Shown here: positions 27,171 to 39,000 of the stretch, in pieces
How the letters are laid out: every line of letters begins with the position of its first letter
Numbering within the stretch: position 1 is the first letter of the stretch
NCBI GenBank assembly: GCA_023079485.1
Contig: CM041090.1
Span: 10,972,519 to 11,036,518 of the forward strand
Direction: 5' to 3'
Source: Archilochus colubris
Lineage: Eukaryota; Chordata; Aves; Apodiformes; Trochilidae
Length of the DNA stretch: 64,000 nucleotides
Notes under the pieces: generated by a model
Told to the model about the DNA's origin: nothing
Database searches by the model: none
The model's input: the letters and a program-made list of their open reading frames with translations, nothing else
Position numbers and translations under genes: made by a program

Positions 27171-27179
27171 GGTTTTTTG

Positions 27180-30100
27180 TTTGTCTTTAATGAGACTGTA
27201 TTTGCAGTAAGAAAAACAAGAAAATATAAAGTTCCCCCTACCCCAGATGTAAATAAACTTCTCTGCCTGTGTAATGCACAGCTTTACCACCAGCACAAGC
27301 CAGGCACTATCTTTGTGCTATACTGAAAGTGAAATAATAATGTAAGATAACTACAAAAACTATCCTTCAGTTCACTCGCTATTTACAGGGTACAGAAGTA
27401 AGGATCATGTCCCTTCCATTCTGCAGACATCTCAAAACCTTTCTGTGCACTGCCCCAGCTTTCCAGTATATGGTTTCTTCCTAAATAACCTTTGTGCAGT
27501 TAAAATACATCAGAAACAGGATGTAAGCTGCTTTCTGGCACAGAGCAATTGAACAAGGGCAATTCACGAACACACAGGAGCCAGGTCTTTTGTGGAGTCC
27601 TTACACTTCTAGTATACAGCTACACATGTGACTGCACAGTTGTGAGCATAAAGGATGAAGGGGACAGTGGAGAAATACTATTAGAAGCTTAATAACAGCT
27701 TTTTAGCACTGCCCCTTCCACACAAGGAGTGTCACCTGAATGCTGATCTGTTTTACAGCTCACATCACTATGTAATGGCCCTTCAAAAATCAAAGCCCTA
27801 TCACACCACAAAGCTCTTTCTGGAAGATTTTAAGCAAGAAAAACCAACGAACAACAAATCCAAAACAATAGCAAAAAGGTTGGGTCACCAACATGTGTTT
27901 CTCACATGATGTTCAGCTTCTGGTACCAACACAAAATTGCCCATAAACTAAACAACAGTCCATCAAAACTCTTACAAATTGGAATTCAAAATTCTGATAA
28001 ACTGGAATTCAAAGAGAAATCTCTGTTGTAAATAAAATTCCAGTAGCATGGATTCATTTCACTGAATTGAGTTCTTCAGGGCTCTGAGAATAAGTATAAA
28101 GTAACTGAACAGCTATGATATGTTCATGTACAGCTATAACCACTACAAACAAACTTTACTACATTAGAAACCATTATAACCAAACAAACTGCATGAATAA
28201 CCAAGTGATAGCCACGTTGACTATTAAAGCTTTCCAACTGCACACAGAATTTCACAACTTTCTAGGGTATCATTAAAACACATTTTCCTAGAAGTAAAAA
28301 AAAAACAAAAAAAGTAAAACAAGCCCAAAACACATGAAAATTGTCTTCTTTGTACAGAACCAGTCCACTGATTTTTTTTTTTAATTATAATTTCTACAGT
28401 GATATTTATCAGAAACACAAAAATACTCATCTCTAAAAAAAGTTTGAGTAAGAACCACCTAGGCCCCATGCCTGAAACACAGCTAAAGCTGAATGGCCTA
28501 AGCTGAAGAGAAATCCTTACAAAACCTAAACTGAACAGAGAGATCTTAACTGTTAAAGCTGGAAAACATTGTTCTCTGAGCAGCATAAGTTTCAGTTTCC
28601 CACTTATGCTTTTAAGTTCTTTGAAGGAATGTTTTGGATTTTCATTCACTGCAGGAAGAAAACTACTTTCAAATGCACCTTCTGTCCCACAAATCCCCTT
28701 TAGGATGTATACAGAAAAGAGCAAAGATTAAAAGCTTTGAGGTAGGAATCTTACAGTGACTACTGATAAAATCATTATTAGTAACAAAATACTCCCTAAT
28801 GCAACATTTTGAATGATACAACATGGGAGCTTTGTTGGTTAACCCAAAAATCACTAAAATCTCTAAGGGAACCCACTCCAAGTCCTGTTACTCAAGTCAG
28901 TACAGCTAAAAAGTTGAGGTATGGCAGAGTTTACATCCAGCTGGTGGTAAGTACTTGGTACAGCATTTACCTTCTGCTGGACCACCAGTTTCTTAAGGCC
29001 TTGAAATGAGACATACTACATGAAATCAATGAATAAAAAGGTTTCTTCATACCACCTCTGCCATCAGCTCAAACTCCTAGTTGATGTGACTATACTAAAA
29101 TAATCTAATTTCACTGCCACAGTAAGGCTGAACGGTTTTAAAAACATGTGAAACACTCACCTAGGTTTCTTTAAACAGTTTTAAAGTTCCCTTTGCTGAG
29201 CTACAGAATTCCCTTCTAGAAAATTATTTTTTTTAAATGCTCCCAAAGAAACATGCTTTATCCAGCTATTGTGAAATATACCAGATAGAAATAAAATTTC
29301 CAGAGCCTGTGGCCTTCCTACTAGAGTGGTAATTAACTTCCTCAACTAATATGGGTAGGTATACACATCTTTTTGTGTCTTTAAGACCCTCTACTTACTA
29401 GTAATTTTGTCATTATTTAAACATAAATGAAGTTATACTATACACAATCACTAACAAGCCTTTTATAAAAGTTTTAGAATTACACCTTGACAGGGTAGAA
29501 ATAATGAATTTTAGATTTCCAGGACTGGGTTTTGTTTTGTTTTCTAAGGCTTTGAAAAGCATGTTAATTTATTCACAAATTAAGCCTCCAAATTAGCCCC
29601 TTTGATGAAAAGTTAAACATTCCCCCATTACACAGCATATCCTGCCTCATCAGCTAGCTCCAGGTAAGTACAGGAAAGCCAAAGGAAGCTGACTTACAGA
29701 ACTGAAACTAAGCAGGTGTCTTCATTGTTAGAAATGAGCACTATGGAAAAAAAAGAGGGAAAAAAAAGCAAGTAAACAGGCAGCCAAAATCCCTTTTATT
29801 TCTCAAACCTAAAATTCTACAGCTAAACAAGAAAGATCTATCTGTCTACATGGCTAAACAGGAGTATCTGTTCTTTTAACCTGGTAACAATCAACAGGCC
29901 CAAAGGAGCTTAACCCTTATAGCCCTGACATTACTGAGCACAGGTCCCCTGATTTTTCCATACTCATACCTACTGTGCATCACAGTACACAACTTTCTCA
30001 AGATGTGCCAAGTTATTTCTCCCAGTGGGACCTTTTACATGCAGTCCCTACAGAGAACAAAAGTTCATTGTCAAGCTCAGTGCTTGGGCCCAAACAAACA

Positions 30101-30540
30101 TCCAAGGAGTAGAAGGGGGAGAAAAAGAGGAAGTGGTCCTATCTACAATTTTAAGATTTGCAGGCAATTACCATTACTTACAATTAAAAAGTTGAAATAG
30201 GTGTAGCAGATACCATATTTAAATAGCTGAACAAAGAATATTATAGCACGTGACTGAAATGTGATGACATTTGTTCACCAATCGAAAACAAAAGCCACTC
30301 TTCCAATAGCACTCTTTACTCCACCCCCAAGAATTAAGAACTTGGAAATCTCTCCATATTGAAACACATCTGTTCATAGCCTCATTTTTTGACACTTGAG
30401 AAGAAGTTGAGTGAAGAGCTCCATGCATTAATCCAATAAGAATTCAACTAAAAACCTTACTGTACAATCCTGCCAGCTCCCAGAAAACTGCAGCAGAGGT
30501 GGTTGGGGGGAAAGCTCTACTGATAGCAAAGCTCGGAATA
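27180..30540. other. AT-rich non-coding sequence
   Basis: No recognised exon. The longest open frame is 166 codons on the minus strand at 28224-28724; it is hydrophobic with lysine and phenylalanine homopolymer-like runs and lacks any family motif, so it is not called as a gene. Confidence 0.5.
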
Positions 30541-30544
30541 ATAA

Positions 30545-31078
30545 AGAAAAGAGAAAAAAAAAACAACAAAATACACAACACCACAAAAAAAGCCCAAAAA
30601 AACCAAAAAACCCAAAAAACAAAACAAAAAATCACCCACCGCAGAAAGTCAAGTTAAGAAAGGAACATGCACAAGAGAACTACACCAAATGGCAGAGTTC
30701 CACATCCAGCCCCACTCCACCTAAAGAGACGCAGGACGGAGGTAGAAAATTAAAATTGAAGAAGTAGCAGCCCCCAGTGCCGGAGCAGGAGTGGGAAACA
30801 CCGACGGTGCCCCGGCACCGAGCTCCGTACCTGTGTGGGAAGGGGAGCACCAGGGGCAGGGGGGCAGGCCCGGCCCCAGAATAACAAGTTGCAGAAGAAA
30901 CGGAATTTTCCCGGCGCTGCTCGGGCCACAAAGAGGAACGAAAAGAAGAAGAGAAGAAAAAAAAAAAAAAAAAAAAAGAAAAAAAAAGACCCCAAACAAA
31001 TAAAAAACAATCAAACAAACAAAAAAACGGAAAGAAGGAAAAAAAAAAAAAAAGAGAGAGGGAGAAAAAAAAACGCTG
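30545..31078. repeat. A-rich and polypurine low-complexity tracts
   Basis: An A/C-rich tract at about 30550-30640 is built of AAAAAAC and AAAAAACC steps. A nearly pure purine tract follows at about 30940-30988, then a second A-rich tract to 31075. Between them, 30720-30935 is ordinary GC-balanced sequence. The long lysine-rich or phenylalanine-rich open frames here are by-products of the repeats. The tracts form the left edge of the CpG island. Confidence 0.85.
30829..30834 (-). promoter_or_regulatory. Candidate 5' splice site on the minus strand
   Basis: Read on the minus strand the sequence is CACACAG|GTACGG, a close match to the vertebrate donor consensus, with the exon on the right (bases above 30830). 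It lies at the left edge of the CpG island. This fits a non-coding or partly coding first exon transcribed leftward with a first intron running toward base 1. A lone donor match is weak evidence; no acceptor partner was identified. Confidence 0.3.
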
Positions 31079-31139
31079 CAGCAGCTATACTACGAATTAT
31101 CCATCACGGAAAGCAGCATCATTTTCCAGATAATAAAAC

Positions 31140-33170
31140 TTCCCCGACAGCATCGCGGCGAAGGACCCGAAGGAGAGAAAAGGGCCTGGAAATAATCATC
31201 CTGAAGGAAACCGGAGGGGAGGGGATAAGCCTCCCTCCCCCACCCCATCCCCAGTGCAATGTGTCATCTCCTTCCCCTGCTCCTCCCCCCAACCCCAATG
31301 TGTCACCTCCTCCTTTTACCCCAAGTATCACCCTCCTCCACCTCTCCCGCTCCCGCTCGCAAACTTCTGCCTGCGCCCGCCGGGGAGGCTGGGGGGGCCG
31401 CGGCGGCGCCCCGGGACGCTCCGCTCTTCCCCACCGCCACCCCCTGCGAGGGAGGGGCGGGGGCCGCGGCGAAGTTGCTGCTCTTCATAGCCAAGTTGGC
31501 TGGAGAGTGCGGGGCAAGCCGCCGCCATCCTGGGCTCCCCCAGCCCCGCGGCGGCGGGGGGGGGCGCGGGAAGGGGGGGGGACGACGGCACCCCGGTAAC
31601 GGAGAGGGGGGGAAAGGGGGAGGCAAGGGGGGGGGGAGGGCAGGGAGGAGGAGGAGGCGAATCCGAAAGGTGGGATACTACACCCTGCTGGCGGCGGTGC
31701 TGCTGCGGGCCGGCCGGGGTCCCCCTGGCAGGACCTCTCTGTGAGGGGGAGGACTCTTCTTCATAAGGGGAAGGTGCCGGCGCCGCCGCTCCTTCGGGCC
31801 TCCCTGTCCCCCTCTTCTGGGCGCCTCTCTCTCTCTCCTCCTCTCACTTTCTTTAAGCTAAGCGAGGAGTGGAAGATGGTAGGTTGGTCCCTTCTCCTCC
31901 TCCTCTTCGCTCGCTCTCGCCTCTGTGGGGTCCTTTTCCTTCCCCCTCTCCGCGGGGGGCTCCTCCTGCGGCGGAGAGGAGGGGACGGGCGGGGAGGGAG
32001 GCACGAAGCTGGAGAGGCGCAGGAGGAGAGAAACTGTGACACAAAAACAAGCCGAGAAGCTGAACTCTTCTTCAATCCCATTCACCCGGCCCGGCCGCAG
32101 CACCGTTCTCCGAGATCCCTCCGCCGCCGGCCTCCCTGCCTGTCTGCCTGCCTGCCTGCGGCGCGCTCCCGACACGCCGCCGCGCGCGCCCCCGCCCGGC
32201 CCGGCCCGGCCGGAGGCACGCGGGGGACGGGAAGAGCCCGGCCCACTGGACCCACGCCCGTCCCCCGCCATCCACAGTGACGAGGGCAGGGCGCCGCCGG
32301 CCGGGCCCAGGCCGGGGAGTAAAGGGGGAAGCAGAGAGGGCGGGCTCGGCGGCTCCTCTTGAGGGGGACTACTTGACGTGTCGGTGCGGCGAATTTATTT
32401 CCCTTTGCCTAAGGAACGGGCTGTGCTGCGGCTTCCATTGCCTAGGGAAAAAGCCCGGATGTAAAGTGAGTGAAACTAAAGTAGAGTGAAGTAGGGCACC
32501 AAACTCTACCGGAGCGGCGACGCCGGCCACGGCGGCGGGGGGCCCCGACCAACCGCACTGCCCGCCGCCCCGCCGATACCAGACGGGGCTTGCGGGGACC
32601 AGGGAGGGATGGGGGGGAGGCGAGGCGAGGCAGTGAGTGAGGGGGACGCTTGGGCCAGCGCGCAGCTCCCCCCCGCCACCTCCCCTCCCCCCCTCCCGCC
32701 CGCCCGCCCGGCCGACGCGCGGGGCTCGGCGGGGGCGGGCGGGCGGGCGCGCTCCCGGGTGGGCGCGGGGCCGCGCGCAGGAAGCTGGGGCGGGCGGGAG
32801 GAGCCGCGCGGGGCCCCGCCGCGAGGGGCTCCGCACAGGAAGTTGATGCAACAGGGCCGCGCGAGGGGGGTGCGGGGGGGGCGCGCGCAGGAAGCTGCGG
32901 TGCGGCGGCGGCGGCGGCGGGAGGGGGGGGGGCGGGGCCAGCGCCTCATCCCCGTGGCGGTGTCCCCGCTGCTGCGCCACGGCGGGGAGAGCCACCTGAA
33001 CGGGAGCGCAGGAGCGGCGTGAGGGCCCCCGTTAAGAGCTGCCTGCCCGCCCTCCCTCGCTCCCCCCCTCTCTCCTCTCCGTCCTCGGCGCAGCGATGGT
33101 CCTGCCATGTTACTCGCAGAAATATCGCAGCCGTGCGGCCGGGCAGGGTTTCCCTGCTCTCTCTCTCTTT
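31140..33170. promoter_or_regulatory. Strong CpG island, probable promoter
   Basis: About 2 kb of very GC-rich, CpG-dense sequence with GCGCGC runs, Sp1-type boxes such as GGGGCGGGGCC near 32930, CGG triplet runs, and C-rich then G-rich strand-asymmetric blocks. There is no TATA box. Such islands in birds mark promoters of broadly expressed or developmental genes. Direction is uncertain: a minus-strand donor at 30.83 kb favours leftward transcription, while a plus-strand AAA|GTGAGT at 32465/32466 favours rightward, so it may be bidirectional. Many long open frames in all six frames are by-products of high GC content. I do not recognise the gene. Confidence 0.85.
32773..32900 (+). promoter_or_regulatory. 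Three spaced CAGGAAG (ETS-type) motifs
   Basis: CAGGAAG occurs at 32778, 32836 and 32888, each preceded by GCGC or GCAC. The first and third share GCGCGCAGGAAGCTG and the middle copy reads GCACAGGAAGTTG, a good ETS-family site. Spacings are 58 and 52 bp, which suggests a diverged tandem unit of roughly 55 bp. ETS factors such as GABPA are common activators of CpG-island promoters. Confidence 0.6.
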
Positions 33171-35750
33171 CTCTCTCTCTTCTCGCCGCTCCTTAACTGT
33201 TCATGCAACGGGTTTCGCTTATTTATTTATTAACTTACTGCTCAAGTGCCGGGTGATGCTGCCATTTGCTTTCGCGAAAGCACCGGCGAACGGCACCGCA
33301 TCAGCTTTCCCTTTTCTCCTGTTTTTTTCCCCCCTTCCTCTTTAATTCCCCTCCCCAAAAACACAATCGTGGGGAGTCCCAAAGTTTCACAGGCAGGTTC
33401 GAAGCGGTGAAGTTACACGGCGTGAATTCGAAACGTTTCTGCGGTGAAAGGCAAAAACAGCGTTTTTCGGGTGGGTGTTGGGGTCATACCCTGCTTGGGG
33501 AGTCCCTGTGTCGCTGTGAGGCGACAGCTTGGGGGCCACCGTACCCCCCTTCCCAGCCTCCGCACTACGGGCTGTGCGGGGCCAGCCCTGGTAACGCTGT
33601 GAAGTCTCCCAAGTGGCAGGCGTGGCCCGCACCCACTCCGCGGTTCCGAGCGCTTGAACCTCTCCCGAGTCTCAGAAACACTGAAAACCTCGCTGGCGTA
33701 GCGGATCCACCATTGGTAAAGCCGCGGGACGTGTCCTGAGCGCTGCGGGATTTGCGTGAGCTCACTCACAAGGCCGGGATTTGATACAATGCAATACCTT
33801 TATTATTATTATTATTATTATTATTTATTTATTATTATTAGCCTCTCTCATCGCTATTTCTGCAAAACGGTTCAGGAGTCGGGAAGGAAAGCGTTGCAAG
33901 TGTTTCACGGAACTGTGGTGAACTCAGCGTTATGTTGTGAAACTGAATCCGTGAAGCAGCCGTGATGAGTAACTTGGGACTCGTCATAATTGGGCAGTAA
34001 TGCAGAGTTTTCTCCTCTGGTGGATTCTGGTGTACTCAGCGTGAGCAGGGATTTACAGCAAGGTTCCCTCTCAAAGTTGGGCTCCCAAGCCATTGTTTCT
34101 TTAAGTACTGTTAATTTTCCACCTCTTTTTTTTTCCATTTGCTTCCCAAGCTCTTAGGTGTTTTAACTGTGAACCTTACAACATTTTGTGCCTTTCTTAA
34201 AGCTGCAGCTCCTGGACTCCTACAGTTATGCAGCAAATTTGGGTTTATTATTTTTTAATTAAGTTTCTAGCCTGTGGGTTTGTAGATACGAGCTTGAAGG
34301 CACAAACACTAAAGGCACAAAGATATAAAGGTATGAAGCAAATGGTCCTCAAAAAATATTCTTTTTTTAATGTCACATTGTTTGGCTTTTTCTTCTTCAG
34401 GCAATATCTCCTAACCCCCATTTTTTTACTCTTTTTTTATTTTTTTTAACTTTTTTTTTTGCAAACTGGACATGATTCTGAAAAGCACGTTTGATGGAGT
34501 ACTGAAAAAATAAAGCCACAGAACATATCAGGGTGCTCATCAAATAGTTACTGTTAGGTGTGCAGTTCATGTGTTAACAGGTAAGGTCATGTGCAAGATG
34601 GAAAACACTACAAAAAAGTCTAAAAGCCATGACAGGTTTTCTAACGTGTCCAGCTGTGACAAGAAGTGATTATTAGAATATTTAATAAATTTATCCTTAC
34701 TTCTTATACTTTCTACTTCATTTATACAACTGCTCCATAGATTAAATAATATGGTGATCAGGTTGATTACTGTCACATCTGCAAATTAGTTAACTGAGAT
34801 TCCTTTTGGGACTGGGGAAACATCCAGCCTCTTCCCTTCTCTCACTTCTCAAGTCTTTAACCAGATTTTAAACCTCTCTGGAAATCCCAGCTCCAATACT
34901 TATATTGTTTCTCCCCTTCATGTAAACTTTTACTACCAGCAGTTCAGATTCTGGAGGCAGTGTTACAACCCAGACAGCAGCCTGAGTTTTAGTTTTTATC
35001 TTCAGTTAGGGTTGGATTCAAGGAGCCTGGTTACTCAGGAAACAATAAGACCAGAGTTTTGTCCTTCTTTGTTTTGATAAAGGCACCAGAAAAATAAATA
35101 CCAAGTAAAGACTTTATTTCACTGGGTTTTATTCTTCTGGTTAACAAGCAAGTTAAAAGAAGGCAGAAAGTGATGAAGTGAGATTTGGCGTGTTTGTTCT
35201 GCTGAGGAGTCAATACAGTTTGGCTAAAGTTTGTTTTAGAGATGAACTTTGGACAAAGTTCAAAGAAAAAAAAAATCATTAGCTGTTACCATAGATATGC
35301 AAAGAAATTTTACATGGTTTGTCTTAGAACACAGAGTGTGATGGGTATCTCCTGATACTGGTGACATTCAATGCACGCTGCCCACAGGGATCTCAGGTCC
35401 CAGCTGGGTAGAGTGGCTCAGGCCATGATATCCCCTGAACTCAGCAGTTTAATCCACAGATCCTGGTTGTCACAGACATGCTGAAAGCTTTTTTCTTTAA
35501 AAACAGTTCACAGAGCCCACTATTTTGTGATGAAGAGTGGTCTCAGTCTCCACACTACTTACCTTCACTTCCATGTCAGCAAAAAGGGGCTCCATAGGTT
35601 TATGCATAGGATTCACCTTCTAGTAGCATTACGTGTGGTTTCAGGTGTGAAACTGGAAGCAACAGTACCATCAGATGAAGAGCTAAATGCAGAATAAACT
35701 GGCTAGGTGGTTTTGTTGGCTTCACCCATACATACGTAGCACATTTTCTT
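33171..35750. other. Non-coding sequence right of the CpG island
   Basis: The GC content falls off through 33.2-33.8 kb with scattered CpGs, then becomes AT-rich. It contains a CT run at about 33160-33181 and a TTA microsatellite at 33799-33840. No exon was recognised. Confidence 0.5.
33799..33840. repeat. TTA trinucleotide microsatellite
   Basis: Fourteen or so TTA steps, interrupted by TTTA variants near 33824-33831. Likely polymorphic. It lies about 600 bp right of the CpG island. Confidence 0.95.
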
Positions 35751-35751
35751 T

Positions 35752-36090
35752 TCATAGAATCCTAGAATCATAGAATTGGCTGGGTTGGAAGGGACCTCAG
35801 AGATCATCAAGTCCAACCCTTGATCCACTCCCACTGCGGTTCCCAGCCCATGGCACTGAGTGCCACATCCAGTCTCTTTTGAAATATCTCCAGACACAGA
35901 GAATCCACTACTTCCCTGGGCAGCCCATTCCAATGGCTGATCACCCTCTCCATAAAGAAATTCTTTCTAATATCCAACCTAAACCTCCCCTGGCACAACT
36001 TGAGACCCTGCCCTCTTGTCTTGCTGAGAGTTGCCTGGGAAAAGAGACCAACTCCCCCCTGGCTCCAACCTCCTTTCAGGGAGTTGTAGA
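35752..36090 (-). mobile_element. CR1 LINE, minus-strand 3' end
   Basis: On the plus strand the element opens with TCATAGAATCCTAGAATCAT, the reverse complement of the CR1 octamer tail, then AATTGGCTGGGTTGGAAGGG, and runs to GGAGTTGTAGA at its truncated 5' side. It belongs with the 8.25, 10.8 and 53.5 kb copies. About 340 bp remain, with no intact frame. Confidence 0.95.
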
Positions 36091-39000
36091 GCAAATGGGA
36101 ACCTTGCTTGAAACCTAGGAAAAAAATTCCCTCCTTTGTTTTGTGAGTCTTGGTGCACTAAGTTGCCCTCCCCACCTCTGCCCCCAAATGTGGTGTTCAT
36201 GCTGCACATAGTTCATTTTGTCTGAATTTTCCACTGATCTCATCACCCTGGATGCTTACCCAGCCCCTTCCACCAAGTTTGTTTCCAAAGAGCACTTACA
36301 AATCAAATCTGAAGCCTCTCCAAAGTTAGTGGAAAAACTCACAAAAATCAATAGGTTTTCCATGAGAATTTGTGAGCAGATGCTCAGTGATGATGTTTCT
36401 CATTGAATGTTATTTCATCAGTTCTTTCAGAGAAAAAAAAAAGTCCATGTAAAGTATTAATGGAGGGGCATCTCTAGAGTTGTCATTACTGACAATTATT
36501 GTAATAAGTGTCCAGAATAGTAAGCTACATCATAACATGCTGGCTTTGCTTTATCCAGCCCATCTTACCATGCTATTTGCTGAGAATACTTAGATTAAAA
36601 CCCAAGAAGACACTGGTAAGCATGCAGAAATGGTCTTGTAGGACCTACATTGAAAGGAATTAGCAGTAAGTGCAAAAGTTCCTAAACTACAGGTCACAGA
36701 CCAAGTGGGCAGCAGAGTGGTCACATTTACCTTTCTTTTTCCCTGCTTTCCAGCAACAAAACTACCTTAAAAAATAAAACATGAGTTAGTTACTTGCTTA
36801 TTACTGTTTTTCACTATGCTTTTGGCAGGGTTGCCTAGATGGCTGCAAGTAAGAGCCTGTGTAGCCACACTTAAAAGAGAAAGCAACAAGACCATTTCAG
36901 GCAACACAGAAGAAAATAGTTGGGAATCTGTGTGTTTTTCTCATCGTGTTTGAACACAGGATCCAGGCAAAGAACTGCTTCTCCAGGCAAATCCCTTCCT
37001 CTTTCCTGGGGTCAGGGAAGGATAAGGCATCAGTCACTTTCAGATGATAATGAAAACGAAGCAGTTTAGACCACAGAACCTGAAAACATGCACAAGATGC
37101 ACGCGAGACGCTCGCTATTAAGGACATGAACTTTATGAAGTGCACTGCTTAAAACAACCACCTCCAACTTCAGCCACAGGTTCTTGCTTTACATAGGAGC
37201 TATCAATTATGGCAATGAAGCAGAACCCCACATGCCATGGCCCACCCAAAAGGATTTGCACACTTGGCAGCTGCAAGTCAGTCCAGCCAGGTGTGCTGGA
37301 GCTGCAAATCTTGCTCTTTTGATGCTTTTCTGATGCATCTTCTGATGCACTGCCTGGGAGGAGGCAGTCATCAACCTGGGTGAGCTAAAAGTGGTCATAG
37401 GAATGCGTTGCTTGGCACCCATGTTCCAGAAAAAGTAATTAAGCCTTCAGGCTGCCCTGCACCCTTTGCAAAATTTGTGTTCTCCAGGCTGGCCCCACAG
37501 CAGCAGAGCCAGGGAAGGGCTGTCAGCACAACATAGCACTGGGATTGTAGTGGGATTTCACCAGGGGTGTGAGCTCTGGAGAGAGCAGCCTTGAGAGGAT
37601 GGCTTGGTCTCACTTTCCTTTCTGCTGATTACTGGAGATCCCAGTTATTTCATACAGAAACTAGGTGACTGTCTCAGAGGGAATAGCCTGTCCTCTTGCA
37701 CCAGAGAGCAGGGGGGACCCATGAAGATCCACCATTATTTTGTATCTGCCAGCAGCTCCCAGAGCCCTTCTTCCTTGTCTGCCCTCCTAGTGTCTCAGAC
37801 ATGCTATGGTTTCAATATGTAAAGTCAGAAACGTTGGCAGCTCCTTACTAATCTGACCCTCAACAAAATGCTGATTATTTCCGTGACTAATTCGGTCTCA
37901 GATGTGCAATTTGTGGAGACCAAAGTGTCTCTCAGCCTTCACAAGCTAAGCCTTTCTCTGCTCCTAGAGGTGCATCTGCTTTCAGAGAGCCTGGTGGTCT
38001 GGTCACCTCCCAATTGAAGGAAGATATAAGCAGCAATACTATCTCTGGGAATCAAGAGCAATGAGTTTCCTTTTTTTTTTTTACCTTTTCTCTTTAGGTA
38101 GATATGAGCAGTTGTAAAGGGGACATTGCTAATGTCTCTCAGGTGGCTGGCCAGCCTGACTAAGCATGCTTATGGATCCTGTTTGCTGTCTGGAATCACA
38201 ATGAGCTAGAAATTTTGTGCCAAGATGCAAACAGTCCAGGGAAGAGTTTCTCACTTCTAAGCTAGCAGTATGAACTATCATAAGATCATATCAAGTAAAA
38301 GAAGTTCCTTTTGCCTTATTGTCCTTTTTATTAAACAACAAGATGCCCCCTGATTTGAGCTGATTTGTTGTAACATTGGTCACCTACTAAATTTATCAGC
38401 TGGAGATTTGTTTGACAACGAATCTCCACCAAAATCCCCTTTTCCAGATGCCTTCAGCAGAATTCTCTCACTTTTATTTTTGAGGAGTTTGGAGGAGAGA
38501 AAGTCCAGTAAAACAGGAAAGCTGTGGATGGAAATGAAACTGCTGAGTAAGCTTTCAAGGACCCAGAGAAAGGAAATGGCAACTTTTGTAAGTTGTGTTT
38601 CCACATGTCACTAACCTGATAAGGAAAGGAAGTGCAGATTGATAAACCAGAGGCTTAAGCCATAGACCATGATAGCATCTGCCAGGTTGTAATGCAGACA
38701 TCTAACCTGGCAGTCCTCTCACGTGCACAGAAATCATACATTGCAGCAAACAGCATCCACAAAGAAATCTCCTTTCCTGTGGGTGGTACAATGGGAGTAG
38801 ACAAGACATGTTATTTTAGTTCCTTTAGGTGTTAATGGTCTTTTTGGCACCTCACAAGGGAGACATTATAAAGCAGATGATGTCCCAGCAACATACAACT
38901 TAAAAGGTCACTATGGGGGAAAGGTGCCTTAGGAAAACCAGGATATTAATACTTCAAACATAAATACTTGTGGTTTTCAGAATTATTTGTGTGGATTTGA

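Noticed and set aside
28224..28724. 166-codon minus-strand frame
   Set aside because: It is AT-rich, hydrophobic, with lysine and phenylalanine runs from A/T homopolymers; no motif and no splice or start context that stands out.
30835..31599. 254-codon plus-strand frame at the left edge of the first CpG island
   Set aside because: It is built from poly-lysine tracts and then proline/arginine-rich sequence, which follow directly from the A-rich and GC-rich composition. Frames of similar length exist on both strands in the same place.
31259..33345. Many long overlapping frames in the first CpG island, both strands
   Set aside because: GC-rich DNA has few stop codons, so long frames arise in all six frames. 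None shows a family motif or consistent splice boundaries.
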